This document shows, in pieces, positions 30,578 through 39,040 of a stretch of DNA of 64,000 bases. Both the position numbers and the translations under genes were made by a program. Within the stretch, counting starts at the first letter, position 1, and each line of letters starts with the position of its first letter. Source of the DNA: a bacterium UBP2_UBA5202 (lineage in GTDB: Bacteria > Edwardsbacteria > AC1 > EtOH8); NCBI GenBank assembly GCA_002412795.1, contig DHVS01000016.1, positions 62,001-126,000 of the forward strand. The letters are read 5' to 3'. The notes beneath the pieces are model-generated. The model had not been told where the DNA came from and made no database searches. It was given only the letters and a program-made list of their open reading frames with translations.

Positions 30578-32809
30578 ATGAAAATAGATTTTAAAACCAA
30601 GTCCTTGAACTTTGCCAAGGCCTTCTGGCCCTTGGACGCCCCGGCCCGCAAAAGGCAGATCTTCTGGCTTAAACGGGCCGCCATCGCCTTCGGCCTGCTT
30701 CTGATCGTGGCCAACCTCTTCTCCCCGGCCCGCCACGACGAGCTGGAACTGAAGGAAGGCGATGTCAGCAACCACGACATAGTGGCCCCCTTTGACTTTC
30801 CGGTGCTGAAGTATCCCAAAGAACTGGCGGCCCAGCAGGACAGCGCCGAGCAGAACGTGCTGGCCATAGCCTACCGCAGTCCCGAGGTGGACAACAAGAT
30901 CCTGGGCGACGTTGACCGTTTTCTGGTAAAGCTTTCCGCCCTCCGGGAGGAGGACGAATACCTGGCGGTCAAAAAGAAACAGCTGGAAGGCTGGGGCCTT
31001 AAGCTTTCCCCGGCCACCGTGAATCTGCTGCTGGCCCTGCCCGAGCTTTACCCCTTTCAGCAGGGACTCCATTCCATCTGCCGCCAGGCGGTAAGCACCG
31101 GCATCCTGCCTTTAAACGACCAGCAGTCGCTGGAACTCGGCAACCAGATAGTAATCAGACAGCCGGATCAGCTGCTGCGGACCCAGGTTCAGGACCTGGC
31201 CACCGCCCAAAGTCTGCCTTTGTTGTTGAAGATCAAAAGCGAACAGGCTTTTCCAAAATCCGCCCCGCTGGCCCAGGCCGCCGCCGAGGTGGCCTCCGGC
31301 CTGCTGGTTCCCAATCTTAACCTGGATTTGCAGGAAGTGAACAATGCCCGGGCGCTGGCCCGCCACAATGTGTCCCTGGCAGTGGGCCAGGTGGCCAAGG
31401 GAGAGCGCCTGGTGGAAGCCTATCAGAAGCTCGACGCCCCGGCCGCCCAAAAACTCTATTCCCTGAAGATGCGCCTGGACGAGATCACTCTGGCCTCCCG
31501 CCAGGGCGGCTGGCGGTATCTTTTGACATTGCTGTCAAGACTTTTGGCTTTGGGGTTCTTCCTGGGAATTTTGATCATCTACCTCTACCGTTTCCGGCCC
31601 GAGATATTCAACAACGATTCCCATCTGCTGCTTTTGGCTTCGGTGATCCTGCTGACCATGCTGGGCGGCTGGGCGGTGCTGGGGCAGCAGCGCCTTTCGC
31701 CGTATATGATCCCGGCGGCGGTGGGCCCCTTGATCATCGGACTGATCTTTGATGTCACCCTGGGGGCGGTGGTGGCCATCACCGGCAGCCTGCTTTTGGG
31801 AGTGGTCACCGGCTTCAACTTCCCCCTGACCGTGGTGATGCTGGCCTCGGGCGCGGTGGCGGCCTTCGCCGCCAGGGACCTGCGGGGCCGGCTGAAATTC
31901 ATCGTCAAGAGTTTTCTGGCCATCAGCCTGATCAACATCCTGGCCATAGCAGCGGTGGAATACTTAAGGCAGGCCCCGGCCGGGCAGGTCAAACAGGCAT
32001 TGACGCTGGGGCCGATGAATGCCGCCCTTTCGGTGGTCCTGGCCCTGGTGCTGCTTCCGGTCTTGGAAGCCGTCTTCAGGGCCACCACCGACTACAGCCT
32101 GCTGGAACTGGCCGACCCCGACCAGCCTCTACTGAAGCGGCTTTCGCTGGAAGCCCCGGGCACATTCCAGCACAGCCTTTTGGTGGGAAACCTGGCCGAG
32201 GCCGCCGCCCTGGCCATCGGGGCCAACAGCCTGCAGGCCCGGATCATGGGATACTACCACGATGCCGGCAAACTGGCCAAGCCCGATTATTTCATCGAGA
32301 ACCAGAACACCGGGATCAACCGCCACGACGGGCTGGCCCCCAAGGTCAGCCACCTGGTGCTGGTCTCCCACGTCAAGGACGGGGTGGAGCTGGCCAAAAA
32401 ACAGCGCCTGCCCCAGCTGATAGTGGATGCCATCGCCCAGCACCACGGCACCACCCTTTCCAAGTATTTTTACCTCAAGGCGGTCCAGACCAGCGAAGGC
32501 GGGGTGCTGGAATCCGACTTCCGCTATCCCGGGCCAAAACCCCAGTCCAAGGAGATCGGGCTGGTGATGCTGGCCGACGTGGTGGAGGCCACCGTCCGGT
32601 CGCTGAAAGACCACAGCACCAAGCGGGTGCGCAAGGTGGTCCGGGCCATCATCGCCGAGAAGGCCAACCAGCTGGAGCTGGACGAGTCCAACCTGACCCT
32701 GCACGAACTGAACCTGACCGGGGAGGCCTTCATGCCGGTGCTGACCGCGGTCTTCCATCCCAGGATCGAATATCCCCAGACCAGCCTGCTGGAAGAAAAA
32801 CCGCGTTAA
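30578..32809 (+). CDS. 7TM-HD membrane phosphohydrolase (YqfF/PgpH family)
   Basis: 743 residues. It has an N-terminal membrane helix (near 27-45), a large extracytoplasmic domain, about seven membrane helices in the middle (LLSRLLALGFFLGILIIYLY onward), and a cytoplasmic HD domain. HD-site motifs: TFQHSLLVGNLAEAAAL, MGYYHDAGKLAKPDYF, HVKDGVELAKK and AIAQHHGTTL. In Firmicutes relatives (PgpH) this domain hydrolyses c-di-AMP. The same reaction is plausible here but not proven. The start ATG has little ribosome site signal. Confidence 0.92.
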   Translation: MKIDFKTKSLNFAKAFWPLDAPARKRQIFWLKRAAIAFGLLLIVANLFSPARHDELELKEGDVSNHDIVAPFDFPVLKYPKELAAQQDSAEQNVLAIAYRSPEVDNKILGDVDRFLVKLSALREEDEYLAVKKKQLEGWGLKLSPATVNLLLALPELYPFQQGLHSICRQAVSTGILPLNDQQSLELGNQIVIRQPDQLLRTQVQDLATAQSLPLLLKIKSEQAFPKSAPLAQAAAEVASGLLVPNLNLDLQEVNNARALARHNVSLAVGQVAKGERLVEAYQKLDAPAAQKLYSLKMRLDEITLASRQGGWRYLLTLLSRLLALGFFLGILIIYLYRFRPEIFNNDSHLLLLASVILLTMLGGWAVLGQQRLSPYMIPAAVGPLIIGLIFDVTLGAVVAITGSLLLGVVTGFNFPLTVVMLASGAVAAFAARDLRGRLKFIVKSFLAISLINILAIAAVEYLRQAPAGQVKQALTLGPMNAALSVVLALVLLPVLEAVFRATTDYSLLELADPDQPLLKRLSLEAPGTFQHSLLVGNLAEAAALAIGANSLQARIMGYYHDAGKLAKPDYFIENQNTGINRHDGLAPKVSHLVLVSHVKDGVELAKKQRLPQLIVDAIAQHHGTTLSKYFYLKAVQTSEGGVLESDFRYPGPKPQSKEIGLVMLADVVEATVRSLKDHSTKRVRKVVRAIIAEKANQLELDESNLTLHELNLTGEAFMPVLTAVFHPRIEYPQTSLLEEKPR

Positions 32810-32822
32810 CGCAACTATTCTG

Positions 32823-33100
32823 AGCCACAAAGACACCAAGTCACAAAAATACTATGGGCCAACTTCATAACTGGTTGGCAAACATATTGGCTTACCTATA
32901 AATTTAACGTGCCTGCCCGCCTCTGTCGGAAAAGACTTGGTAACGCAGGATATAAGAAACCAGCATAAAAAGTAATATTATTCAATTGATGCGACAAGTA
33001 TCCCAAGTAGTTTGTTAGATATCAATACATCTATCATTTTATTTTTTGTTGATCACGTAAGTTATATTGCTAAACTTGGTGCCTTTGTGTCTTTGTGGCT
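32823..33100. repeat. MITE-like element with 14-bp inverted ends
   Basis: AGCCACAAAGACAC (32823-32836) is inverted at 33087-33100 (GTGTCTTTGTGGCT), and the similarity continues inward with ACCAAG/CTTGGT. The interior is AT-rich and has no gene. It contains a small hairpin GCCAAC...GTTGGC near 32858. The same CTTTGTGTCTTTGTG unit occurs at 54190-54350. It fills most of the 330-base gap before ybeY. Confidence 0.6.
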
Positions 33101-33139
33101 GAATGGTTACGCATTAATAATTTAACCCCAAGATTTGCT

Positions 33140-33568
33140 ATGCCTGTCTGCTTCGAATTTCTCGTCCCCGTCAGGGGCTTCAAACCTTCAGACTTAAAGG
33201 CCCTGGTAGAAAGGATATTGAAGGATGAATCCCGCCCGGACTGCGGTCTGACCGTGATCTTCACCAACAGCGCCCACCTGCGCCGGCTCAACCGCCGCTA
33301 CCGTGGCAGGGACCGGGTGACCGACGTCATCTCCTTTGCCATGACCGAAGGCGTCGACTCCCGTTACAATGCAAAGGAACTGGGCGATGTCTTCATCTCC
33401 CTGCCCCGGGCCCGGCGCCAGGCCAAGGAATATCACGCTACCGCCGAAGAGGAGATACGGAGACTGACAGTCCACGGGGTATTGCACCTTCTGGGATACG
33501 ACCATGTCAAACCCGGCCAGGCCCCCAAAATGAGGCGCCGGGAAGAGTTCTATCTTAACGGACATTGA
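33140..33568 (+). CDS. ybeY: Endoribonuclease YbeY (rRNA maturation)
   Basis: A metal-dependent RNase for 16S rRNA 3' end processing. 142 residues from the ATG at 33140. The zinc site HGVLHLLGYDH (H-x3-H-x5-H) is intact near the C-terminus, preceded by TDVISFAMTEG and LGDVFISLPRA. The upstream in-frame start at 33095 lies partly within the repeat and is not used. It lies between the HD phosphohydrolase and CNNM genes, as in other genomes. Confidence 0.95.
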   Translation: MPVCFEFLVPVRGFKPSDLKALVERILKDESRPDCGLTVIFTNSAHLRRLNRRYRGRDRVTDVISFAMTEGVDSRYNAKELGDVFISLPRARRQAKEYHATAEEEIRRLTVHGVLHLLGYDHVKPGQAPKMRRREEFYLNGH

Positions 33569-33603
33569 TCCGTCATTCTGAAACCTAAGGAGGAGTTTAA
33601 AAC

Positions 33604-34974
33604 TTGGAAATTTCCATTTGGGGAGAACTGCTGCTGATCGCGGCGCTGATATTTTTCAACGGCCTTTTGTCCGCCTCCGAGATCGCCCTGATCACGGTGC
33701 GCAAAAGCAGTCTTAAGGAACTGGCCCACCGGGGGGACTTAAGGGCCAAATCGGCCTTAAGGCTGCTGGAGGACCCATCCCGCCTGTTCGCCACCATCCA
33801 GATGGGCGTCACCTTCCTGGGCTTCCTGGCCGCGGCCGTGGCCGCCGTCTCCAGCTACAAACTGGTGGCCCAGGCTTTGGAAGGCATCCCCCTAAGCTTG
33901 ATATCCAAAAACAGCCATCCCATCGCCCTGGCCCTGGTCACCGCGGTGGTCTCCTTCTTCACCATCATCCTGGGCGAGCTGACCCCCAAGAACATCGCCC
34001 TCAAGCATTCCCAGTTCATCACCCTGCTGGCCGCCCGGCCCCTGGAATTCGTGGCGGCGGCGGCCCGGCCGGCCATCTGGCTCTTGACCCGTTCCACCGA
34101 CCTGACCCTCTCTTTCTTCGGGATCAAGAAGGCCCAGCTTTCCTCCAAGATCACCGAGGACGAGATCAAGGCCCTGCTTTCGGCCGGGCACGAGCAGGGG
34201 GTGCTGGACAGCACCGAGACCGAGATGATCCACGGGATCTTCGAGCTGGGTGACAAGACGGCCAAGGAGGTGATGGTGCCCCGGATCGACATGGTGGCCG
34301 CCCCTTCGGACCTGCCGATCTTCAAGGCGGTCAAGCTGATGGAAAAAGCCGGCCACACCCGGATCCCGGTCTACCGCCAGACCATCGACAACATAGTGGG
34401 GATAGCCTACGCCACCGACATCAACAAGGTCCTGCGCTCGGGGGTCAAGAACCAGCCGGTGGACGAGCTGGCCAGGCCCGCCCATTTTGTGCCCGAGTCC
34501 AAGAAGCTGGACGGCCTGCTGCAGGAGTTCCAGTCCTGGAAGACCCATCTGGCCATAGTGGTGGACGAGTACGGCGGCACCGCCGGGATGGTCACCTTGG
34601 AGGACGTGCTGGAGGAGATAGTGGGCGAGGTCCGGGACGAGTTCGACACCGAGGAGCCGTTGTTCCGCAAGATCGACGACAGGGCCTACCGCATCGACGC
34701 CCGGATAGACATCGAGCAGTTGAACGAAGCGCTGGGCTCCGATTTTCCCACCGAGGGTTTTGAGACCCTGGGCGGTTTCATCTACGACATCGCCGGCAAG
34801 GTGCCGTCCTCCGGGGAAAAGCTCAAATGGCCGCAGTCCCAGCCGGCCTGGGAATTCACGGTGGAGGCGGTGCGCAAGCGACGGATCATGGCGGTCCGGG
34901 CCAGGCGGCTGATCAAACTGTCTTCCAAGACCGGCCCGCCGGACGGCTCCGCCCAAACCGCCGTCACAGAGTGA
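33604..34974 (+). CDS. CNNM/CorC-HlyC family transporter-like protein (DUF21-CBS-CorC)
   Basis: 456 residues: a DUF21 membrane domain with three to four helices (1-200), two CBS domains (MVPRIDMVAAPSD; HLAIVVDEYGGTAGMVTLEDVLEEIVGE) and a C-terminal CorC/HlyC domain (RIDARIDIEQLNEALG). Relatives handle Mg2+/Co2+ or are called hemolysin-like. The start is TTG at 33604, supported by AAGGAGGAG at 33587-33595, eight bases away; no ATG is near. recO follows 13 bases after its stop. Confidence 0.93.
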   Translation: MEISIWGELLLIAALIFFNGLLSASEIALITVRKSSLKELAHRGDLRAKSALRLLEDPSRLFATIQMGVTFLGFLAAAVAAVSSYKLVAQALEGIPLSLISKNSHPIALALVTAVVSFFTIILGELTPKNIALKHSQFITLLAARPLEFVAAAARPAIWLLTRSTDLTLSFFGIKKAQLSSKITEDEIKALLSAGHEQGVLDSTETEMIHGIFELGDKTAKEVMVPRIDMVAAPSDLPIFKAVKLMEKAGHTRIPVYRQTIDNIVGIAYATDINKVLRSGVKNQPVDELARPAHFVPESKKLDGLLQEFQSWKTHLAIVVDEYGGTAGMVTLEDVLEEIVGEVRDEFDTEEPLFRKIDDRAYRIDARIDIEQLNEALGSDFPTEGFETLGGFIYDIAGKVPSSGEKLKWPQSQPAWEFTVEAVRKRRIMAVRARRLIKLSSKTGPPDGSAQTAVTE

Positions 34975-34987
34975 ATAGTGAACCCCG

Positions 34988-35722
34988 ATGATCCAGCGCA
35001 CCGAAGCCATAATCCTCAAGACCCAGAACTGGTCCGAGTCCAGCCGGATCATCCACGCCTTCACCAGGAAATTCGGCCGGATGAAGTTCATGGCCAAGGG
35101 CGTCCGCCGCACCAAAAGCAAGTTCGGAGCGGCTTTCGACCCCGGGACGCTTTCCCAGGTAGTTTTTTACCGCAGCATCAGGTCCGAGATCCATACCGCC
35201 TCCGAGGCCTCGGTGGTTTTTTACCCCGGCCAGACCTGCCGGACGGAGAACCTGTGTTTTTTGGCCCCGGCCCTGGAGGTGGCCTACCGGGCCACCGATC
35301 TGGAATCCCCGAACCTGGCCCTCTTCAATAATCTGCTGGTGCTGCTGAAAGCGCTGGAGAACAGCCCCGGCCCCCAGCATCCGCTGGCGGAGTTCTGCCT
35401 GGCCTCCATCAACAACCTGGGCTACCACCCGGTGCTGGACCGCTGCCTCGATTGCAGGAAGCCTATTAGTGAAGAGCAGTTCCTGTTCTCGCTTTCGCTG
35501 GGCGGGCTGCTATGCCCCGGCTGTTGCAAAAAACACGGCGAATCGGTGGCCCTCACCCGGCCGGTGCTGAAGGGCCTTGATTTCTGGCAGCAGCACGACT
35601 ACCTGCCTCCGATGGAGACCGCCGATTCGCTGTTCCTGATCCGGTTGCTGGCCGAGTTCATCAATCACCACCTTTCCGGGCATTCCCGGCTGGTGTCGTT
35701 CAAGTATCTGCCCCGGGACTGA
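34988..35722 (+). CDS. recO: DNA repair protein RecO
   Basis: Helps load RecA at gaps with RecR and RecF. 244 residues: N-terminal OB fold (RTEAIILKTQNWSESSRIIH, FMAKGVRRTKSKFG), a helical middle, and a four-Cys zinc site (RCLDCRKPI ... LLCPGCCKK). It ends the plus-strand phoH group. Two strong palindromes follow. Confidence 0.95.
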   Translation: MIQRTEAIILKTQNWSESSRIIHAFTRKFGRMKFMAKGVRRTKSKFGAAFDPGTLSQVVFYRSIRSEIHTASEASVVFYPGQTCRTENLCFLAPALEVAYRATDLESPNLALFNNLLVLLKALENSPGPQHPLAEFCLASINNLGYHPVLDRCLDCRKPISEEQFLFSLSLGGLLCPGCCKKHGESVALTRPVLKGLDFWQQHDYLPPMETADSLFLIRLLAEFINHHLSGHSRLVSFKYLPRD

Positions 35723-35794
35723 GTTCGAGCCTATTTTTCTGGGACGCTGATTGACGCAGATTTTGCTGATATTGCCTATAGTTAACCTGGAAAC

Positions 35795-35833
35795 AACGGT
35801 AAGCCCCCCGCCGTTGGCGGGGGGCTTACCGTT
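35795..35833. terminator. 18-bp perfect stem (3-base loop) after recO
   Basis: AACGGTAAGCCCCCCGCC (35795-35812) is followed by a GTT loop and its perfect complement (35816-35833). It sits between the converging recO and TPR genes. It lacks a long T-tract on either side. A transcription barrier is the likeliest role. Confidence 0.75.
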
Positions 35834-35837
35834 GGGC

Positions 35838-35873
35838 ATCCATAGCCCATACATTAATGTATGGGCTATGGAT
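35838..35873. repeat. 36-bp perfect palindrome
   Basis: ATCCATAGCCCATACATT followed directly by its exact complement, with no loop (35838-35873). It starts four bases after the 18-bp stem. A T-rich stretch follows on the plus strand. It may be a second terminator or a palindromic element or binding site. Confidence 0.8.
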
Positions 35874-35920
35874 TTGATTTTGTTTAAAAACCAAAAGTGT
35901 CAAAATGCAAATGCGGATCG

Positions 35921-36562
35921 TTATTTATGGTTTTTGTTCTGCCCTTTTTTCTTATTTTTTCCCGGCCCGGCCTTCCCTTCCAACATCTCATGGAAAGACC
36001 TCAACAGTTCATTGTGGGGGTCCAATTCCAGGGCCTTCTCCACCATGCCCCTGGCCTCCTTGATCTTTCCCTGCTCCATCAGGCAGACCGCCAGGTCGTT
36101 AAGTGTCCCGACATTGTTCTCATCCAGTTCCAGCGCGAACTCCAGCATTTTCTGCCCCCGCTTCAGGTCGCCGGACATGAACACGGCCCAGCCCAGCAAG
36201 TGGGTGGTCTCTGGGTGCCCGGGCCTTATGACCAGGCTTTTCTCAAACTGCCGGGCCGCCTCCTCGAACCGGGCCTGGTAGTTGTAGAGCGCCCCCAGTT
36301 CCTGCAGGTAGCCTGCTTCCTGGGGGTTGAGCTTAATGGCCGCCTTAAGATGATCTTCAGCCCGCTTGACGTCCCTTTCGGCGATCAGCAAGCCGGCCAG
36401 TCCCCAGTGGGCGCATTCCAATGACAGCGGTTCCTCTTGGCCGACCTCGGGCAGGCCGGTCACATCGGTCAGGCTGGCGATGGCCCCCGCACGGTCCCCC
36501 TGCCTGGCGCTCAGGTCTGCCTGGGAGAACAACTGTGCTATCTTATCTCTTATGTCCGTCAT
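35921..36562 (-). CDS. TPR repeat protein
   Basis: 213 residues forming several tetratricopeptide repeats. Units are visible as YLQELGALYNYQARFEEAAR, THLLGWAVFMSGDLKRGQKM and TLNDLAVCLMEQGKIKEARG, each about 34 residues apart. The C-terminus is Lys-rich (GKNKKKGQNKNHK). TPR proteins are scaffolds; the partner is unknown. Its start overlaps the small upstream gene by 20 bases. Confidence 0.85.
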   Translation of the reverse strand: MTDIRDKIAQLFSQADLSARQGDRAGAIASLTDVTGLPEVGQEEPLSLECAHWGLAGLLIAERDVKRAEDHLKAAIKLNPQEAGYLQELGALYNYQARFEEAARQFEKSLVIRPGHPETTHLLGWAVFMSGDLKRGQKMLEFALELDENNVGTLNDLAVCLMEQGKIKEARGMVEKALELDPHNELLRSFHEMLEGKAGPGKNKKKGQNKNHK

Positions 36563-36737
36563 CCTGTACCGGCCGGGCCAATATTTTAAGTTCGTCCATG
36601 ATCTCTTCGCGGGTGCAGACGTTCTTCTTGACCAGCACGTTGATCAGGGCCTGGATGGAAAGGGCGTTGGCCGCCACTCCCTGCTGAACGGTGATGGCCT
36701 TGCCCTGGGGGACAGCTTCTTTTTTCTTCCAAAACAT
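36543..36737 (-). CDS. Small helical protein, unknown
   Basis: 64 residues: MFWKKKEAVPQGKA, then a predicted helix pair ALINVLVKKNVCTREEIMDEL. The ALxxxLxxKxVxTxEEIxxEL pattern is common in small bacterial proteins and in the ends of larger ones. It overlaps the TPR gene start by 20 bases, suggesting coupling. Function is unknown. Confidence 0.65.
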   Translation of the reverse strand: MFWKKKEAVPQGKAITVQQGVAANALSIQALINVLVKKNVCTREEIMDELKILARPVQDDGHKR

Positions 36738-36817
36738 ATTTAACCTGTCTATCCGCGATTAAGCGTTTGGTTGCTGCCGAGAATCTGTTTGGTGTTTGGC
36801 GTTAACTGTTAAATGAA

Positions 36818-37051
36818 TCAGACCTTCTTCTTGCCCTTAGCCTCTTCAACCTTGCGCCGGTCCATCCAGCTGCGCCGGTCGCTTTCCACCACCTGTCCGG
36901 TCTCTATCAGTTTCTTGAATTCCTCTTCATTCAACAGGCGGCGGCGGTCGGCCGGAACCCTCTTGGCGGCCAGTTTTTTCCCGGACACAACGGGTTTCTT
37001 CTTAGGGGCAGCGGGTTTCTTTTTGGCGGCGGCTGTTTTCTTTACAGGCAT
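36818..37051 (-). CDS. Small Lys/Ala/Pro-rich basic protein
   Basis: 77 residues. The first 30 are a histone H1-like tail (KKTAAAKKKPAAPKKK), then RVPADRRRLLNEEEFKKLIE and SDRRSWMDRRK. The basic tail suggests nucleic acid binding. It lies 19 bases from the stop-side start of purC, in the same direction. Confidence 0.62.
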   Translation of the reverse strand: MPVKKTAAAKKKPAAPKKKPVVSGKKLAAKRVPADRRRLLNEEEFKKLIETGQVVESDRRSWMDRRKVEEAKGKKKV

Positions 37052-37070
37052 TGATCGTCTCTCCGTTTTT

Positions 37071-37958
37071 TTAAATGCTTTGACCGGTAAGTATTTTCAG
37101 TGCTTCCAGGTATTTCTGGCTGGTCTTCTCCACCACCTCTTTGGGCAGTTCCGGCCCCGGGGCCTGCTTGTTCCAGTCCAAAGTATTCAGGTAATCCCGG
37201 ACGAACTGCTTGTCAAAGCTGGGCTGGCTCTTTCCCGCCTGATATCCGGCCAAAGGCCAGAAACGGGATGAATCCGGGGTCAGCACTTCGTCAATCAGGA
37301 TCAGTTCGTTGTTGAAATCCCCCATCTCGAACTTGGTGTCGGCGATTATGATGCCTTTTTCTTCTCCGACCTTTCGGGCTGCGGAATATATATCCAGTGA
37401 CAGGCGTTTGACCTTCTCCGCCTTTTCGGCCCCGAGGATCTCGGACATCCTTTCGAAGGAGATATTCTGGTCGTGGTCGCCGATCTCGGCCTTGGTGGAA
37501 GGTGTGAAAATGGGGCTCTCCAGCCGGCTCGATTCCACCAGCCCCTGGGGAAGCTCTATCCCGCAGACCTTCCCGGTCTTCTGGTAGTCCTTGAGCCCTG
37601 AGCCGGTGAGGTAGCCCCGGACGATGCATTCCACCGGCAGGGGTTTGGCCTTCTTGACCAGCATCGAACGGCCCTCCAGCTCGTCCTTGTACTTGTGACA
37701 TGGTGCCGGAAAGTCAGCCACGTCGACACTTATCAGATGGTTGGGCATGAGGGAGGACATTTTTTGGAACCAGAACTTTGAAATCTGGGTCAGCACGTAG
37801 CCCTTGTAAGGAATGGCGTTGGGCAGGACCACATCGAAGGCCGAGATCCGGTCGGTGGCCACTATCAGCAGGTGCTCGCCCAGATCGTAGATGTCGCGCA
37901 CCTTGCCCTGGGAGACTTTTTTGAGGTCGGGGAAGTTGGTTTGGGTGATGGTCTTCAT
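37071..37958 (-). CDS. purC: SAICAR synthetase
   Basis: Joins CAIR and aspartate in purine synthesis. 295 residues in the long bacterial/yeast-like form: QGKVRDIYDLGEHLLIVATD, ISAFDVVLPNAIPYKG, ECIVRGYLTGSGL, FTPSTKAEIGDHDQNISF and IADTKFEMGDF...LIDEVLTPDSSRFW. All family blocks are present. It follows purE by 16 bases. Confidence 0.97.
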   Translation of the reverse strand: MKTITQTNFPDLKKVSQGKVRDIYDLGEHLLIVATDRISAFDVVLPNAIPYKGYVLTQISKFWFQKMSSLMPNHLISVDVADFPAPCHKYKDELEGRSMLVKKAKPLPVECIVRGYLTGSGLKDYQKTGKVCGIELPQGLVESSRLESPIFTPSTKAEIGDHDQNISFERMSEILGAEKAEKVKRLSLDIYSAARKVGEEKGIIIADTKFEMGDFNNELILIDEVLTPDSSRFWPLAGYQAGKSQPSFDKQFVRDYLNTLDWNKQAPGPELPKEVVEKTSQKYLEALKILTGQSI

Positions 37959-37974
37959 AAGATTGTAATTGCTT

Positions 37975-38475
37975 CTATAATTTGTTGTATTTTAATTCTA
38001 CGTCCTGGGATTTCTTCTCCACCTCCAGCCGCATCTTGGCCCGCATCTCCTCCAGCTTCTGGGCTATCTCCAGGTACTTGATGGACAGGATCTGAGCCGC
38101 CAGGATGCCGGCGTTCCGGGCCCCGTCGATGGCCACCGTGGCCACCGGGATGCCGGATGGCATCTGGACCGTGGCATACAGCGCATCCACCCCGGCCAGG
38201 GCCCCGCTCTTCAGCGGCACGCCGATCACCGGCAGGGTGGTGTTGGCCGCCACCGCCCCGGCCAGGTGGGCCGCCAGTCCGGCCCCGGCGATGATACATT
38301 CAAACCCGCTGCTGCGGGCGCTCTTGGTAAACTCGGCCACTTTCTCCGGGACCCGGTGGGCGGAGAGGATTTTGACCTGGGGAGTTATCCCGAATTCCTT
38401 CAGGGCCTCTATGGCCTTCTCCATCACCGGCAGGTCGCTGTCGGAACCCATTAAGACTGCTACTTGGGGGCTCAT
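37975..38475 (-). CDS. purE: N5-CAIR mutase
   Basis: Converts N5-CAIR to CAIR. 166 residues: VAVLMGSDSDLPVMEKAIEA, ILSAHRVPEK, IAGAGLAAHLAGAVAANTTL and GVPLKSGALAGVDALYATVQ. All are standard class I PurE features. It forms a purE-purC pair. An 87-base gap separates it from greA. Confidence 0.97.
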   Translation of the reverse strand: MSPQVAVLMGSDSDLPVMEKAIEALKEFGITPQVKILSAHRVPEKVAEFTKSARSSGFECIIAGAGLAAHLAGAVAANTTLPVIGVPLKSGALAGVDALYATVQMPSGIPVATVAIDGARNAGILAAQILSIKYLEIAQKLEEMRAKMRLEVEKKSQDVELKYNKL

Positions 38476-38562
38476 AACTATTTCTCCTATCCGGGCGATT
38501 GACCGATCGCCCCTACTGGTTAATGGCCGGTCTTTATTCGAAGGTTTGATGAATCAACCCCA

Positions 38563-39030
38563 CTACGTTATTGAAATTATCTTGTATTTGATGGTACCGG
38601 AGGGGACTGTTATCTCGGCGGTATCGCCCTTCTTCTTGCCTAAAAGGCCCCGCCCGATGGGGCTTTCCACCGAGATCTTGCCCGAGTCGAAATCGGCCTC
38701 GTGCGGCCCCACCAGGATGTAGGTCTCCAGGCTGTTGTCCGAAAGGTCCTTGACCTTCACCGAGCGGCCGAACACCGCCACCCCCTGGGCCAGCTGGCTT
38801 TCCTCTATTACCTCGGCCTGGACCAGGTCCTCCTGCAGTTTCCGGATCCGTGATTCGATCAGGCCCTGCTTGTCCTTGGCCGAATGGTACTCGGCGTTCT
38901 CCGAAAGGTCGCCCAAGGCCCGGGCCTGGGCCAGGGCGGCCGAGATTGTCGGCCGCTCCACCTTGACCAGATGTTCCAGCTCGGCCTTGATCTTGGCCAG
39001 TCCTTCCTTGGTTACCACCACTCTGCTCAT
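38563..39030 (-). CDS. greA: Transcription elongation factor GreA
   Basis: Rescues backtracked RNA polymerase by stimulating transcript cleavage. 155 residues: N-terminal coiled coil with GDLSENAEYHSAKDKQ (the acidic tip), then SVESPIGRGLLGKKKGDTAEI in the C-terminal domain. Length and both domains are normal. It is 10 bases after folC. Confidence 0.97.
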   Translation of the reverse strand: MSRVVVTKEGLAKIKAELEHLVKVERPTISAALAQARALGDLSENAEYHSAKDKQGLIESRIRKLQEDLVQAEVIEESQLAQGVAVFGRSVKVKDLSDNSLETYILVGPHEADFDSGKISVESPIGRGLLGKKKGDTAEITVPSGTIKYKIISIT

Positions 39031-39040
39031 AATTGCCGCT

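Noticed and set aside
33892..35121. A 409-codon minus-strand open frame opposite the CNNM and recO genes
   Set aside because: Antisense to two well-supported genes and composed of Gly/His/Val-rich shadow sequence.
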